Source: Rubripirellula reticaptiva
GTDB taxonomy: Bacteria; Planctomycetota; Planctomycetia; Pirellulales; Pirellulaceae
Assembly (NCBI RefSeq): GCF_007860175.1
Contig: NZ_SJPX01000004.1
Coordinates: 682,001 to 746,000 of the forward strand
Reading direction: 5' to 3'
DNA: 64,000 nt
Shown here: positions 1-10,168 of the stretch, piece after piece
Layout of the letters: each line of letters begins with the position of its first letter
How positions within the stretch are numbered: position 1 is the stretch's first letter
Notes under the pieces: model-generated
Told to the model about the DNA's origin: nothing
Databases searched by the model: none
Seen by the model: the letters and a program-made list of their open reading frames with translations, nothing else
Translations under genes and position numbers: made by a program

Positions 1-35
1 CCGTGGCCGTCTTCTGCATGGGAGTGAGCTGACAT
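1..35 (-). CDS. Cytochrome c oxidase subunit IV-like protein (partial, N-terminus only)
   Basis: Only the first eleven codons lie in the window. They begin with an ATG at 33-35 and read MSAHSHAEDGHG, a His-rich N-terminus. The gene follows the stop of the subunit III gene by about 65 bases on the same strand. A small subunit IV gene commonly follows subunit III in caa3-type oxidase operons, and His-rich N-termini recur on other proteins of this operon. The assignment rests on position and this short peptide, so it is tentative. Confidence 0.5.
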   Translation of the reverse strand, partial: MSAHSHAEDGH

Positions 36-99
36 CTTATTCTTTTCTAATCTAAATTCGTTGGTAATGTTTCTTCGCGTTTTGATTCAACCTGTCGGT

Positions 100-1332
100 C
101 TAACGGATCAAATACAATAGCGGGAACAAGTAGATCCAAATCAAGTCAACCAAGTGCCAGTACAGCCCAACATAATCGACGGGGCCAAAATATTGACGGT
201 TGAAGTCATGTCGGACTGACCGGATCAACAACCAAGTCAGAACCCCGATCCCGCATAAAATGTGGATCGCGTGAACGCCGGTCATGCAGTAGTAGATGCC
301 GAAGAAGATGCCAGCAGTCCGGGGAGTCAAAACATTTTGTTCTGTTTCGCTAATGCCACCTTCGATCGTTGAAGTGTCGGTGACAACCGATCCTTGGGCC
401 AAAGTCGTTTGACGTTCTCGAGCAGACAGTTCACTGCTGATTCCCGAGTTCGTCACGTCTGTCGCTAGGCGCTCGCGGATTGTCAGGTCCGAGTCAGTGC
501 CAACCTGGACCGCAGCATGTTTAGCTGGGGACGCGTGGTCATGATCATGATCGCCAGTCGCCACATGTCCATCGCCGGCGTGTTCGCCCGCCACTGTGTG
601 TGCACCGTGTCCCTCGTCGCTACCGCTTTCTAAGATCATACCAAGTCCAACACCCACAAAGAAGCAGATGCAGACGACCGACAATGGCATCGCACACGCG
701 GTCTGGAACTTGTCGCCCTTCAAAACTGAAACCGCTAGCCATACCAGAACGCCAACCATTAGCAACGCGAATGGCGCACACAAAAAGTACAGGCCGTTTT
801 CAAGGAAGAAAGCCGTGCCCGCCGAAAAACCATGCTTTTCGACCATTTCGGTCGCAGTTGGATGTGGGTTGGCGGGATCGTAAAAGAATGATCCGGCGGG
901 CAACAAACCCATGCCCCATTTGTGCGAATACTCGATGGACTTGACGCCCAAAAAGATCATGGCACAGGACAGCGTCGACGCCAACATCGCGGTCAGCTTT
1001 TTGTATTCCTCGGTCTGGGAGCAACGCACAGCCCATGCCATCGTCAGCGAGCTAAACAACAACACGCCGGTATTGATCGCACCAAGTTTGGTGTTCAAAA
1101 ACTGACTGCTACCTTCAAAAACATCGGGCCTGAGCATGCGGAAGATCGCGTAGGCGCAGAACATACCGCCGAAAAACAACACTTCAGTAACGAGAAACAG
1201 CCAGATGCCCAACTTACCGCTGTCAAATTGCTGCTCGGGAGTGTCAAAATGGTGCGCCAAAAACGACGGATGGTCGTGATCGTGACCGTGCGCGTCGTGC
1301 GCATTTTCGGGAGCAACGTCGATGGTGGACAT
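100..1332 (-). CDS. ctaE: Cytochrome c oxidase subunit III with long inserted loop
   Basis: Membrane subunit III of a haem-copper oxidase; it binds no redox metal and stabilises subunit I. At 410 residues it is much longer than usual (200-300). Seen: a His-rich N-terminus (residues 11-29), helices at about 41-65, 85-103, 115-133, 172-203 and 212-234, and a typical C-terminus with the YWHLVDLIWIYLFPLLYL motif (391-408). Between residues about 237 and 338 lies a hydrophilic insertion; its first 35 residues are rich in His and Asp, the rest rich in Ser and Thr. It follows subunit I and is read in the same direction, so it is surely co-transcribed. The family call is firm; the role of the insertion is unknown. 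Confidence 0.93.
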   Translation of the reverse strand: MSTIDVAPENAHDAHGHDHDHPSFLAHHFDTPEQQFDSGKLGIWLFLVTEVLFFGGMFCAYAIFRMLRPDVFEGSSQFLNTKLGAINTGVLLFSSLTMAWAVRCSQTEEYKKLTAMLASTLSCAMIFLGVKSIEYSHKWGMGLLPAGSFFYDPANPHPTATEMVEKHGFSAGTAFFLENGLYFLCAPFALLMVGVLVWLAVSVLKGDKFQTACAMPLSVVCICFFVGVGLGMILESGSDEGHGAHTVAGEHAGDGHVATGDHDHDHASPAKHAAVQVGTDSDLTIRERLATDVTNSGISSELSARERQTTLAQGSVVTDTSTIEGGISETEQNVLTPRTAGIFFGIYYCMTGVHAIHILCGIGVLTWLLIRSVRHDFNRQYFGPVDYVGLYWHLVDLIWIYLFPLLYLIR

Positions 1333-1496
1333 GGATTGAATCTGAAAGAGGGTCCGAGATGACAGACTGTCATCCTACAAATTATGGGCGGTACGTCCAG
1401 AGACGGACCGGTCGTTGTTTTGATTTAGCACTAGCGTCCTAACCCGCTCGACGCAAGTCAGGGACTGCTTTTCTCTGGTGAGCGAATGACCGCGTC

Positions 1497-3245
1497 TTAG
1501 TGACCGTCTTTGGCGTGCGCGGGCACCGCATCGGGTATTTCACTTGGTGCGATTTTGCGTTCAGGTTCGGTGGAAACGTAGCGTTCGTTCGCCCCGTCCC
1601 ATTCGACATTGCTGAAATCGTAGGGATCGCCGACGACCGGTGCATGTTCAAAGTTGTAGAAAGGTGGCGGGCTGGTGCAATGCCATTCAAGTGTCGCACC
1701 GCCCCATGGATTCGCCGGCGCCTTCTTGCCCTTGACCAGCGAGGTCAGCAAGACAACTAAGGCGACCAACAAACCGACACCCAGCAGCAACGCACCGATG
1801 GTGCTCATTTGGTGCAAGTATGCAAACTCGGGGTCATAAGTCGCATAGCGTCGAGGCATCCCGCGACTGCCCAGTACGAATTGTGGCAAGAACGTCAGGT
1901 TGAAACCGACGAAGATGATCGCTGCAGACAATCGGCCGCCAAACTCACTGTACAACTTACCAAACATTTTTGGCCACCAGTGGAACACGCCGCCCAAGAA
2001 GGCAATCAGAGTTCCGCCGACCATCACATAGTGGAAGTGAGCGACCACGAAGTACGTGTCGTGCAAGTGCATGTCGGTCGCAAGCGTTCCCAAGTGCAGT
2101 CCTGTCAATCCGCCGATCGTGAACAAGAAAATGAACGCGATGGCAAAGCACATCGGAGTCGTCAAGCTGATCGATCCCTTGTACATCGTTGCAATCCAGT
2201 TAAATACTTTGATCGCCGAAGGTACCGACACGGTGAACGTCAAAGCACTGAAAATGATCGTCGTCATCGGGCTCATGCCCGCGGTGAACATGTGGTGTCC
2301 CCATACCAGAAATCCCAGCAGGGCGATTGCGATCGATGAATACGCGATGAATCGATAACCAAAGATTCGTTTATGGCTGTGGACGCTGATCAAATCGCTG
2401 ATAACGCCGAATGCTGGCAAAATCATGATGTAAACGGCGGGGTGGCTGTAGAACCAGAAAAAGTGCTGGTACGTGACCGGGTCGCCGTTGAATTCAGGGT
2501 CGAAGATACCGATGTGCATTGTCCGTTCGGCGATCAACAACAAAAGCGTGATGCCTAGAACTGGCGTCGCCAGAACTTGGATGATGCTGGTCGAATAAGT
2601 CGCCCACAAGAAAAGCGGCATTCGGAACCACGTCATGCCTGGCGGACGCATCGTGTTGATCGTGACAATAAAGTTCAGTCCGGTGAAAATCGAACTAAAA
2701 CCCAAAATGAACGCACCCATCGTGGCAGCGATTACGGACGTATCGGTCGTTGTGCTGTATGGGGTGTAGAACGTCCAGCCCGTATCAAGACCAGTGCTGA
2801 ACAATGCGCCGATGAAAAACATCGCGCCAGCGCACCAGAGATAGAAGCTGCAAAGGTTCAGCCGCGGAAAGGCAACATCCTTCGCACCCAACATGACGGG
2901 GACCAAAAAGTTGCCTAGTGCTGCGGGAATGCTGGGGATGATGAAAAGAAACACCATCACCGCACCGTGCAGTGTGAACAACTGGTTGTAATAGTTGTTT
3001 GCTTCGGCACCCTTGAAGATCATCCCGTCGGGCTGAAACAAGTGCAGCCGGATCAGCAACGCCAACAGGCCTGCGAATGCGAAAGCACAGGTGACGCCAA
3101 CCAAGTACATCACGCCGATCCGTTTGTGATCAAGCGTAAAGATCCAGCTAAGGACACCCTTCGAATTCGTGAGGTAATTCTCACTCGCGGTGGGATACCC
3201 CGGATCGCGAACGACGGAGCCTTTCGGAATAGAACCGGCTGACAT
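1497..3245 (-). CDS. ctaD: Cytochrome c oxidase subunit I (A2-type haem-copper oxidase)
   Basis: Catalytic subunit that reduces O2 to water and pumps protons across the cytoplasmic membrane. All metal ligands are visible: His93 and His405 for the low-spin haem, His403 for the high-spin haem, and His268, His317 and His318 for CuB, with Tyr272 as the expected cross-linked tyrosine. The helix VI motif is YSHPAVY (266-272). It lacks the Glu of A1 oxidases and has the Tyr-Ser pair that defines the A2 subfamily, known from Rhodothermus and Thermus. Length 582 residues with about 12 hydrophobic helices fits the family. It sits between subunit II and III genes. Confidence 0.97.
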   Translation of the reverse strand: MSAGSIPKGSVVRDPGYPTASENYLTNSKGVLSWIFTLDHKRIGVMYLVGVTCAFAFAGLLALLIRLHLFQPDGMIFKGAEANNYYNQLFTLHGAVMVFLFIIPSIPAALGNFLVPVMLGAKDVAFPRLNLCSFYLWCAGAMFFIGALFSTGLDTGWTFYTPYSTTTDTSVIAATMGAFILGFSSIFTGLNFIVTINTMRPPGMTWFRMPLFLWATYSTSIIQVLATPVLGITLLLLIAERTMHIGIFDPEFNGDPVTYQHFFWFYSHPAVYIMILPAFGVISDLISVHSHKRIFGYRFIAYSSIAIALLGFLVWGHHMFTAGMSPMTTIIFSALTFTVSVPSAIKVFNWIATMYKGSISLTTPMCFAIAFIFLFTIGGLTGLHLGTLATDMHLHDTYFVVAHFHYVMVGGTLIAFLGGVFHWWPKMFGKLYSEFGGRLSAAIIFVGFNLTFLPQFVLGSRGMPRRYATYDPEFAYLHQMSTIGALLLGVGLLVALVVLLTSLVKGKKAPANPWGGATLEWHCTSPPPFYNFEHAPVVGDPYDFSNVEWDGANERYVSTEPERKIAPSEIPDAVPAHAKDGH

Positions 3246-3308
3246 GGAAGGGACCTCTAAAACTGATGATGCGATGTGTTTGATAAATACGGCGAATCGG
3301 GCGACGAT

Positions 3309-4418
3309 CTATTTCGTCGCGGCGCCGGTCGTTGAAAGTGTTTTCAAGTACTCGACGATCGAGTAGATGTCGTCGTCGCTAAGTTGACCCTTATAACTTG
3401 GCATTACTGGCTGGTATCCGGCAACCACTTTTTCTTTCGGGTACAAAATCGATTCGCGGATGTAGTTTTCATCTGCCTTGATCGACTCACCCGTGACCAT
3501 TTCCTCGGGACGCCCGTACAGCCCTTGGAAAGAAGGTCCGACGCGCTTACTACCATCAAGGCTGTGGCAACCCGCACATCCGCGGTTGTTGTACAGCGTC
3601 GCGCCGTAGGTTGCTGGGTCGACACCCGTGGGGCGAGCGCTATATTTTTTAATCCACGCGTTCAGGTCTTCAAGCGTCTCGTGGACGACAACAACAGTCT
3701 GCATTTCCGAGTGATTGGTGCCACAGTATTCAGCGCAGTAAAGGTCGAAAAACCTGTAACCATCCGGAGTAAATTGGTGGTCGTCATAGCTCCACGATTC
3801 GCCGCGTTCTTTGGTTTGTTTCGTAGCCGCTGCCAACTCTTCATCGCTGACTTTTTCACTGGCGACGGTCGGCTTGAACCACATGAAGTTGTAGCGACCC
3901 GGAACGATATCTTTCTTGGCACGGAATGCTGGGATGTAGAGACTGTGAATGACGTCGGTTGAACGCATCGACAACTTGACCGGTTCGTCTAGCAAAAGGT
4001 GCAATTCAGGGTGGAAAACGCCCGAGCCGTAATCGATGGTCCAGCCCCACTTGAAGGCTTGGACGTTGACTTCGTTTGCACCCTCAGGGGCGTCTCGCAT
4101 GTCCAAGTAAGCACGCGCGCCCATCACGAACATGCCGACCAAAAAAAACGATGGAACGATCGACCAGGTCAATTCCAGCACTGTGTTGTGCGACACATTG
4201 CTTTCAGCTTTCGCTCCCTTGGGCTTTCGGTACTTCACCGCGAAGTAAAACAAAGCACACATGATCGGGACAAAGAACACGACGCAGGTGTACGTGATCC
4301 AATTGTAAAGCCAGTCGTTCGTTTCCGAAAACGTTGAAGCCGATTCCGGGAACCACGCATACGGTTCAGCGTAGTCACCGACCAGCGAGAATGCGTTTGT
4401 AAGTTTCATCAACATCAT
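3309..4418 (-). CDS. ctaC: Cytochrome c oxidase subunit II with fused cytochrome c (caa3 type)
   Basis: Takes electrons at the CuA centre and passes them to subunit I. Seen: two N-terminal membrane helices (about 40-62 and 84-103); CuA ligands His158, Cys228, Cys232, His236 and Met239 in the motif CAEYCGTNHSEM; then a C-terminal cytochrome c domain with CAGCH at 281-285 and a likely axial Met339. The fused cytochrome defines caa3-type oxidases and allows direct electron transfer from alternative complex III. The 369-residue length fits the fused form. An insertion of about 25 charged residues (185-212) separates two strands of the cupredoxin domain. Confidence 0.96.
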   Translation of the reverse strand: MMLMKLTNAFSLVGDYAEPYAWFPESASTFSETNDWLYNWITYTCVVFFVPIMCALFYFAVKYRKPKGAKAESNVSHNTVLELTWSIVPSFFLVGMFVMGARAYLDMRDAPEGANEVNVQAFKWGWTIDYGSGVFHPELHLLLDEPVKLSMRSTDVIHSLYIPAFRAKKDIVPGRYNFMWFKPTVASEKVSDEELAAATKQTKERGESWSYDDHQFTPDGYRFFDLYCAEYCGTNHSEMQTVVVVHETLEDLNAWIKKYSARPTGVDPATYGATLYNNRGCAGCHSLDGSKRVGPSFQGLYGRPEEMVTGESIKADENYIRESILYPKEKVVAGYQPVMPSYKGQLSDDDIYSIVEYLKTLSTTGAATK

Positions 4419-4464
4419 GACGGGGTCTGAAACGGTTTTGAATTACGGTTGTGAGTTGTACAAA

Positions 4465-5421
4465 TTACGCACTGGGCGTCGGTGGTGACGGCGGGCTTTC
4501 CGCCAAGTCGTCGCTGTCTTGAGGATGGTTTCGTCCTTTACGGCCGATCCAGTAGGGCGTCAGGCAAGCAATCATCAATCCGACGGTCGCTGCTCCACTT
4601 AGACGCATGATCTTCCATGCCTGAGGTACGTAACTGTTGCTGTCCGGGTCATAGCTGAAACACCACAGCACGAATTGATCGACTGGCGTTCCGACGGTTC
4701 CATCACCAGCTTCGATGATCGCCTTGCGTAAATCTTCTGGTTCGAACGCAACAGCCAACGAGTATCGTGTGACGATGCCTTTTGGAGATACGAACGCCAA
4801 CATCGCCGGGTGATAGTATTCGCCAGATTTACTGTCATAGGTATATTTGAAGCCGAGTATTTCGGCCAACTTGGTGATGATCGGTTGCTGGGCTGTGCAA
4901 AATTCCCAGCCCTGTGCGGCGCCGGGCTGACTCTTTCGAAGTTGCTCGACGTACTTTTGTTTAGTCTTCAGTGAGGTCTCTGGCTTTTCCTTCGGGTCGA
5001 TGCTCACGCTAAGCAATTGAAAGTCTTGGCCAATCTGAAGATCAAGTTCATTTAGTGATTTTGTCAGCTGGTTCAACTGCACGCTGCAAAGCATGGGGCA
5101 GTTGCTGTAGTTGAGTGATATGATGGTGGGCTTGTTGCCGTCGATGTAATGGCCGGTCTTGACCTTGCGACCGTTAGAATCGGTTAATGGTAGGTTCAGC
5201 GGAATCCGTGCACCAAGATTCTGTTCTACTGTGACGTTCGCGACTTCGCGGGGGACACCATTGTTGAGCGAAACCTCGGCACCGTTTTGCAAGCCCTGTG
5301 CGATCGCCGAGACGGGCAGCGCAACCATCGATGTCATGATTACGGCAATTACCGCAAGCACTCCGCTGTTGCTACGCCGACCAGCATGCTGAATCGGAAG
5401 GTTACGTTTCGTCGTTGTCAC
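4465..5421 (-). CDS. SCO1/SenC family copper chaperone
   Basis: SCO proteins have a thioredoxin fold and deliver copper to the CuA site of subunit II. Seen: a hydrophobic N-terminal export or anchor segment (about 20-42), the copper-binding CPMLC motif (Cys108, Cys112), the third ligand His204 in EYYHPA, and a second membrane segment near 275-291 followed by a basic, Pro/Ser-rich tail. The C-terminal helix makes it longer (318 residues) than typical SCO proteins (about 200). The gene lies directly upstream of the subunit II gene in transcription order, as expected for its client. Its start overlaps the preceding small gene by 20 bases; a start slightly further in is possible. Confidence 0.9.
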   Translation of the reverse strand: MTTTKRNLPIQHAGRRSNSGVLAVIAVIMTSMVALPVSAIAQGLQNGAEVSLNNGVPREVANVTVEQNLGARIPLNLPLTDSNGRKVKTGHYIDGNKPTIISLNYSNCPMLCSVQLNQLTKSLNELDLQIGQDFQLLSVSIDPKEKPETSLKTKQKYVEQLRKSQPGAAQGWEFCTAQQPIITKLAEILGFKYTYDSKSGEYYHPAMLAFVSPKGIVTRYSLAVAFEPEDLRKAIIEAGDGTVGTPVDQFVLWCFSYDPDSNSYVPQAWKIMRLSGAATVGLMIACLTPYWIGRKGRNHPQDSDDLAESPPSPPTPSA

Positions 5422-5725
5422 TTTTCTTTTCGCTGCTGTTCGTTTTGGTTTTGTTCTCGACCATCAACTTCATCGCGTCAGAAACGGGAATCGTGATGTT
5501 GCCCGAATCTGCGTCGACGCCAAAACTTGATATCTGTGCGGTCTGATCATCGAGAATCTTGTTTTGTCGGCGATAGTCGTTTTGCGACACCGTTTCGGCT
5601 TCGTGCCACTGTTTCATCGAGAAGTACAGTACTTGAACCGCTAAAGCAGTCACTGCGGTCACAACCACCGAGATAATTGCAACGGTAAAAATTCGCTTTG
5701 CGTTTAGGTCGTCGTAGGCTGCCAT
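5402..5725 (-). CDS. Small single-helix membrane protein of the respiratory operon
   Basis: I do not recognise a family. The 107-residue product has a cytoplasmic N-terminus, one hydrophobic helix at about 13-35, then a charged extracytoplasmic part ending in a Lys/Asp/Glu-rich tail. It lies between the ActF and SCO genes on the same strand and overlaps the SCO start by 20 bases, so it is translated within the operon. Its position and topology suggest an accessory subunit or assembly factor of the alternative complex III/oxidase assembly; that is inference. Coding status is supported by the tight operon fit. Confidence 0.75.
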   Translation of the reverse strand: MAAYDDLNAKRIFTVAIISVVVTAVTALAVQVLYFSMKQWHEAETVSQNDYRRQNKILDDQTAQISSFGVDADSGNITIPVSDAMKLMVENKTKTNSSEKKSDNDET

Positions 5726-5841
5726 GGTCTTATTGTCGCGTAAAATGTGCTTCTTGAGATGAAAAATGATGCTGGCTGCGTCATCACGACACAGCCCAAA
5801 CTGTTCCGGGAAATTTCTTGACCGGTCAATAACTCACTCGC

Positions 5842-7104
5842 TCAAACATTTTCGAACGCCATGGACTCCGCCAACCGGGGGTCACGAGCCGCAATCACTC
5901 GCGTATCACCGGCAACTTTCAAGACCAGTCCGGTTAACAGCGACATCATGCCGACCATGCACATAAATGCTGAAAGGATGCCGATCCAATTGACTGCATA
6001 AGGCAGTGCACTGGCTTCGGATGCTTCGGGCATGATGATCCAGGTGATATCGGCGAAGTGGACCAGCAGTACATAAGCAGCCCAGAACACGACCATTTTC
6101 GGACGGCGACGAACATACATGCTCATCAAGCCCAGGAACGGCAACAGCCAGTGGAAAAAGATCAGTAAGACTGTCCACATTCCCCAACCGCCCAATTGCC
6201 GGTGATAGATCCACTCGGTTTCTTCCGGGATGTTGCCATACCAAATCAGCATGTATTGGCTATAAGAGATGTACATCCAGAACAGCAGGAACCCGAAAAT
6301 CAGCTTGCCCAGGTCGTGGTAGTGTTCTGTCGTGACTTCGTCTCGCATCGCGCCGCTCTTTTGCAGCTTGTAGGCGGCGACCGCCAACATGCTGTGGGTG
6401 GCAAGCACACTTCCTGCGAACAAATAGACGCCGAACATGGTCGAAAACCACATCGGCGACAGGCTCATTACCCAGTCGAAGGCTGCGAATGAAGTGACGC
6501 CGCAAAATGCCATCGTGGCGGGGCCGCTCCAGTACTGCAGGCGATCGGTCATTGCACGTTCGCCGGTTTCGTCCTGTTGGGTGCTGCCGCGGAAAAAATA
6601 CAGTGCCAAGCCCAACCAAACGGCAAAGTAGATGACGGCCCGAATCGTAAACCAAGATTGATTGAGCCAACGCGACTTTTCAGTCCAAGCGTCCATCGGC
6701 AAGTGATTGGCCGACGCGTAGTTCGGGTCGTCCCAGCGAAACAGGGTGCCTTCGCCCATGAACAAAGTCATCAGGATCGGCAGGAACAGAATTGCCAGCG
6801 GGAACAGCATCATCATCACTAATTCGGCGATGCGGCGAATCACGGTACTCCAGCCCGCTCGGACCAAGTGCTGGATCAGCACAAAGAACAGCGAGCCAGT
6901 TGCCAGAGTCAGGCAGTAAATGAACGCGGCCAAGTAGGCGGACATGGCGACACGGGCATTGCCCATGAAATTGCCGATTGCCCAACCAGCGATCAACAAC
7001 AACAAACCACCGCCCAACAGCGGCAGGGTCATTGCAGATAGCGAAGCCGGAAGCTTGAAAGCTGGGTCGTCGGCTGGCTTAACGACGGGGCGTGCGTGTG
7101 ACAT
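5842..7104 (-). CDS. actF: Alternative complex III subunit ActF (NrfD-like membrane protein)
   Basis: A polytopic membrane protein of 420 residues with about ten hydrophobic helices, many ending in Trp/Tyr-rich stretches such as MLIWYGNIPEETEWIYHRQ. ActF is a diverged paralogue of ActC in the quinol:cytochrome c oxidoreductase known as alternative complex III and forms one of its two large membrane subunits. The gene follows the ActD/ActE fusion, which matches the conserved act order. There are no haem or Fe-S motifs, as expected. The N-terminus starts inside with a short basic segment before the first helix at about residue 26. Confidence 0.9.
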   Translation of the reverse strand: MSHARPVVKPADDPAFKLPASLSAMTLPLLGGGLLLLIAGWAIGNFMGNARVAMSAYLAAFIYCLTLATGSLFFVLIQHLVRAGWSTVIRRIAELVMMMLFPLAILFLPILMTLFMGEGTLFRWDDPNYASANHLPMDAWTEKSRWLNQSWFTIRAVIYFAVWLGLALYFFRGSTQQDETGERAMTDRLQYWSGPATMAFCGVTSFAAFDWVMSLSPMWFSTMFGVYLFAGSVLATHSMLAVAAYKLQKSGAMRDEVTTEHYHDLGKLIFGFLLFWMYISYSQYMLIWYGNIPEETEWIYHRQLGGWGMWTVLLIFFHWLLPFLGLMSMYVRRRPKMVVFWAAYVLLVHFADITWIIMPEASEASALPYAVNWIGILSAFMCMVGMMSLLTGLVLKVAGDTRVIAARDPRLAESMAFENV

Positions 7105-7172
7105 CAGTGCGGACGCTTGTAAAATTCAAGTGGAGGGTGAATGTTGACTAAGTTTCAATCAAGAAAACTTAG

Positions 7173-8645
7173 TTACGCCGAAGGTGTCTTGGCTGCGGCA
7201 GCCTCGGCATCTTCTTTCTCGGCTTCCTTAGCCTTTGCCGCTGCTTCATCAGCAGCCTTCTTTTCGGCTTCGGCTTGTTCTTTCAGTTTCTTGTCGACTT
7301 GCGTCTTTAGCTTTTCGATTCGCTTCTTTTCGCTAGCCGGTACTTGGTCCATCGACGCATTTTGACTGCTCTGAAGTGCTCGAACGTAGGCGACGATGGC
7401 CCAGCGATCTTCAACCTTGATTTGCGAGGCGTAGCCAGGCATCTTGCGAATGCCGTTGCTGATTGTGTTAAAGAGTTTGCCGTCCGGATAGTTTTCGGCG
7501 TACAAACTTTGTTGGTGCAGCGAGGACGGTGGAATCCAGGTCGCCGACAACAGCTTCTGTGCGCGGCGATTGACCAATCCGTTTCCACTGCCGTTCATGC
7601 CGTGACAGACCGAGCAGTAGATGCCGAATTGTTGCTGTCCTTTTTCCACTAGTTCAAGCGATATTTCGCGTGGATTCTCGCTCAACCACGGCGTCGTATC
7701 CATCACGCTGGCTGCTGGCTTGGCAGTTTCTTCGTTGACAGCTTCGTCCTCTTCAGCCAAGTCAGCGTCATCGAGAGCTCGCACCAACATGGCGGCGCGA
7801 GGGCCGTCAATTTTTGCGAGCGCGTCGATGTCGATACCCGTTTGGAAGTTGAGGTCCATCTGGCCACGAGCGACGGTTCCGGGAACGTTCGGTCGCATCG
7901 CACGAGCGTCAGCAAACAGAGTCGTGTTTTGCTGGGCGTCCTTCGATGGCGAGAAGTCCATGTCATAAAAGACGTGGAAACGCGGCAGCGGACTGTTGGT
8001 TACTCGCATTCGCAAGACAACCAACAACGGGATCACCGACAACGCCATCACCACGATCCAGGTCGTGATCATGAACTTCGGCACCTTCTTGGGCGAGTCG
8101 TCTTCGAGGACCGATTGGATGTACTCGCTACCGGTTTCGCCGAACAGTTTTTCAACGCTCGATTGGTTGTACTTTTCGTCGGTCGAGTCAATGTAGACAA
8201 AGAAACGATCGTCGGTGACGCGGTCGAAACGCGGGTCGGTAAAAACAGGATTGCTGAACTTTGGCAAACCGTTGAGTGCCCACATGCCAAAGAACGCACC
8301 AAACGATGCAAACAAAATGGTCAATTCAAACGCTACCGGAATGAATGCCGGCAACGAGATGAAGGGCTTGCCCGAGATGATGTACGGGTAGTCGATACCG
8401 TTCATCCAGATCTGCATCAGCAGGCCTGTTGCAGTGCCGGTCAGGCCGCAGCAAAGCACAATCCAAGGCAGCTTCGTCGGCTTGATGCCGAGCGCCTTGT
8501 CGATGCCGTGAACCGCGAACGGTGCGAAGGCATCCGTCTTGGTGTAACCGGCATCGCGGACTTTGCGACAAGCAGCCATCAACGAGTCGACCGTTGCGTA
8601 TTCTGCGACGATCCCGTGGATTTTTTTATCTTTAGATTCTGACAT
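7173..8645 (-). CDS. Alternative complex III ActD-ActE fusion (DUF3341 plus cytochrome c)
   Basis: Two subunits that are separate in many act operons are fused here. Residues 1-180 form the DUF3341/ActD-like part, with two membrane helices at about 60-82 and 104-125. A third helix (192-212) leads to an extracytoplasmic linker and a monohaem cytochrome c domain with CSVCH at 344-348 and a likely Met402 ligand in RKMPGY. The last 50 residues are a Lys/Glu/Ala-rich, probably helical tail. The ATG at 8645 lies 7 bases after the ActC stop; an in-frame ATG at 8669 overlapping ActC is the alternative. Electrons probably leave complex III through this haem towards the oxidase. Confidence 0.88.
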   Translation of the reverse strand: MSESKDKKIHGIVAEYATVDSLMAACRKVRDAGYTKTDAFAPFAVHGIDKALGIKPTKLPWIVLCCGLTGTATGLLMQIWMNGIDYPYIISGKPFISLPAFIPVAFELTILFASFGAFFGMWALNGLPKFSNPVFTDPRFDRVTDDRFFVYIDSTDEKYNQSSVEKLFGETGSEYIQSVLEDDSPKKVPKFMITTWIVVMALSVIPLLVVLRMRVTNSPLPRFHVFYDMDFSPSKDAQQNTTLFADARAMRPNVPGTVARGQMDLNFQTGIDIDALAKIDGPRAAMLVRALDDADLAEEDEAVNEETAKPAASVMDTTPWLSENPREISLELVEKGQQQFGIYCSVCHGMNGSGNGLVNRRAQKLLSATWIPPSSLHQQSLYAENYPDGKLFNTISNGIRKMPGYASQIKVEDRWAIVAYVRALQSSQNASMDQVPASEKKRIEKLKTQVDKKLKEQAEAEKKAADEAAAKAKEAEKEDAEAAAAKTPSA

Positions 8646-8652
8646 CGTTATT

Positions 8653-10059
<1,407 letters not shown>

Positions 10060-10168
10060 GGAGGGATAGGGTCTAAGAGTTAGGTATTAGGAAAACGTAG
10101 GTCCGGGTCGGCTCTGGCGGACTCGGGCTGTCAATCAGTCCGAGACGCTTTACCAGAGATCGGCAAGG

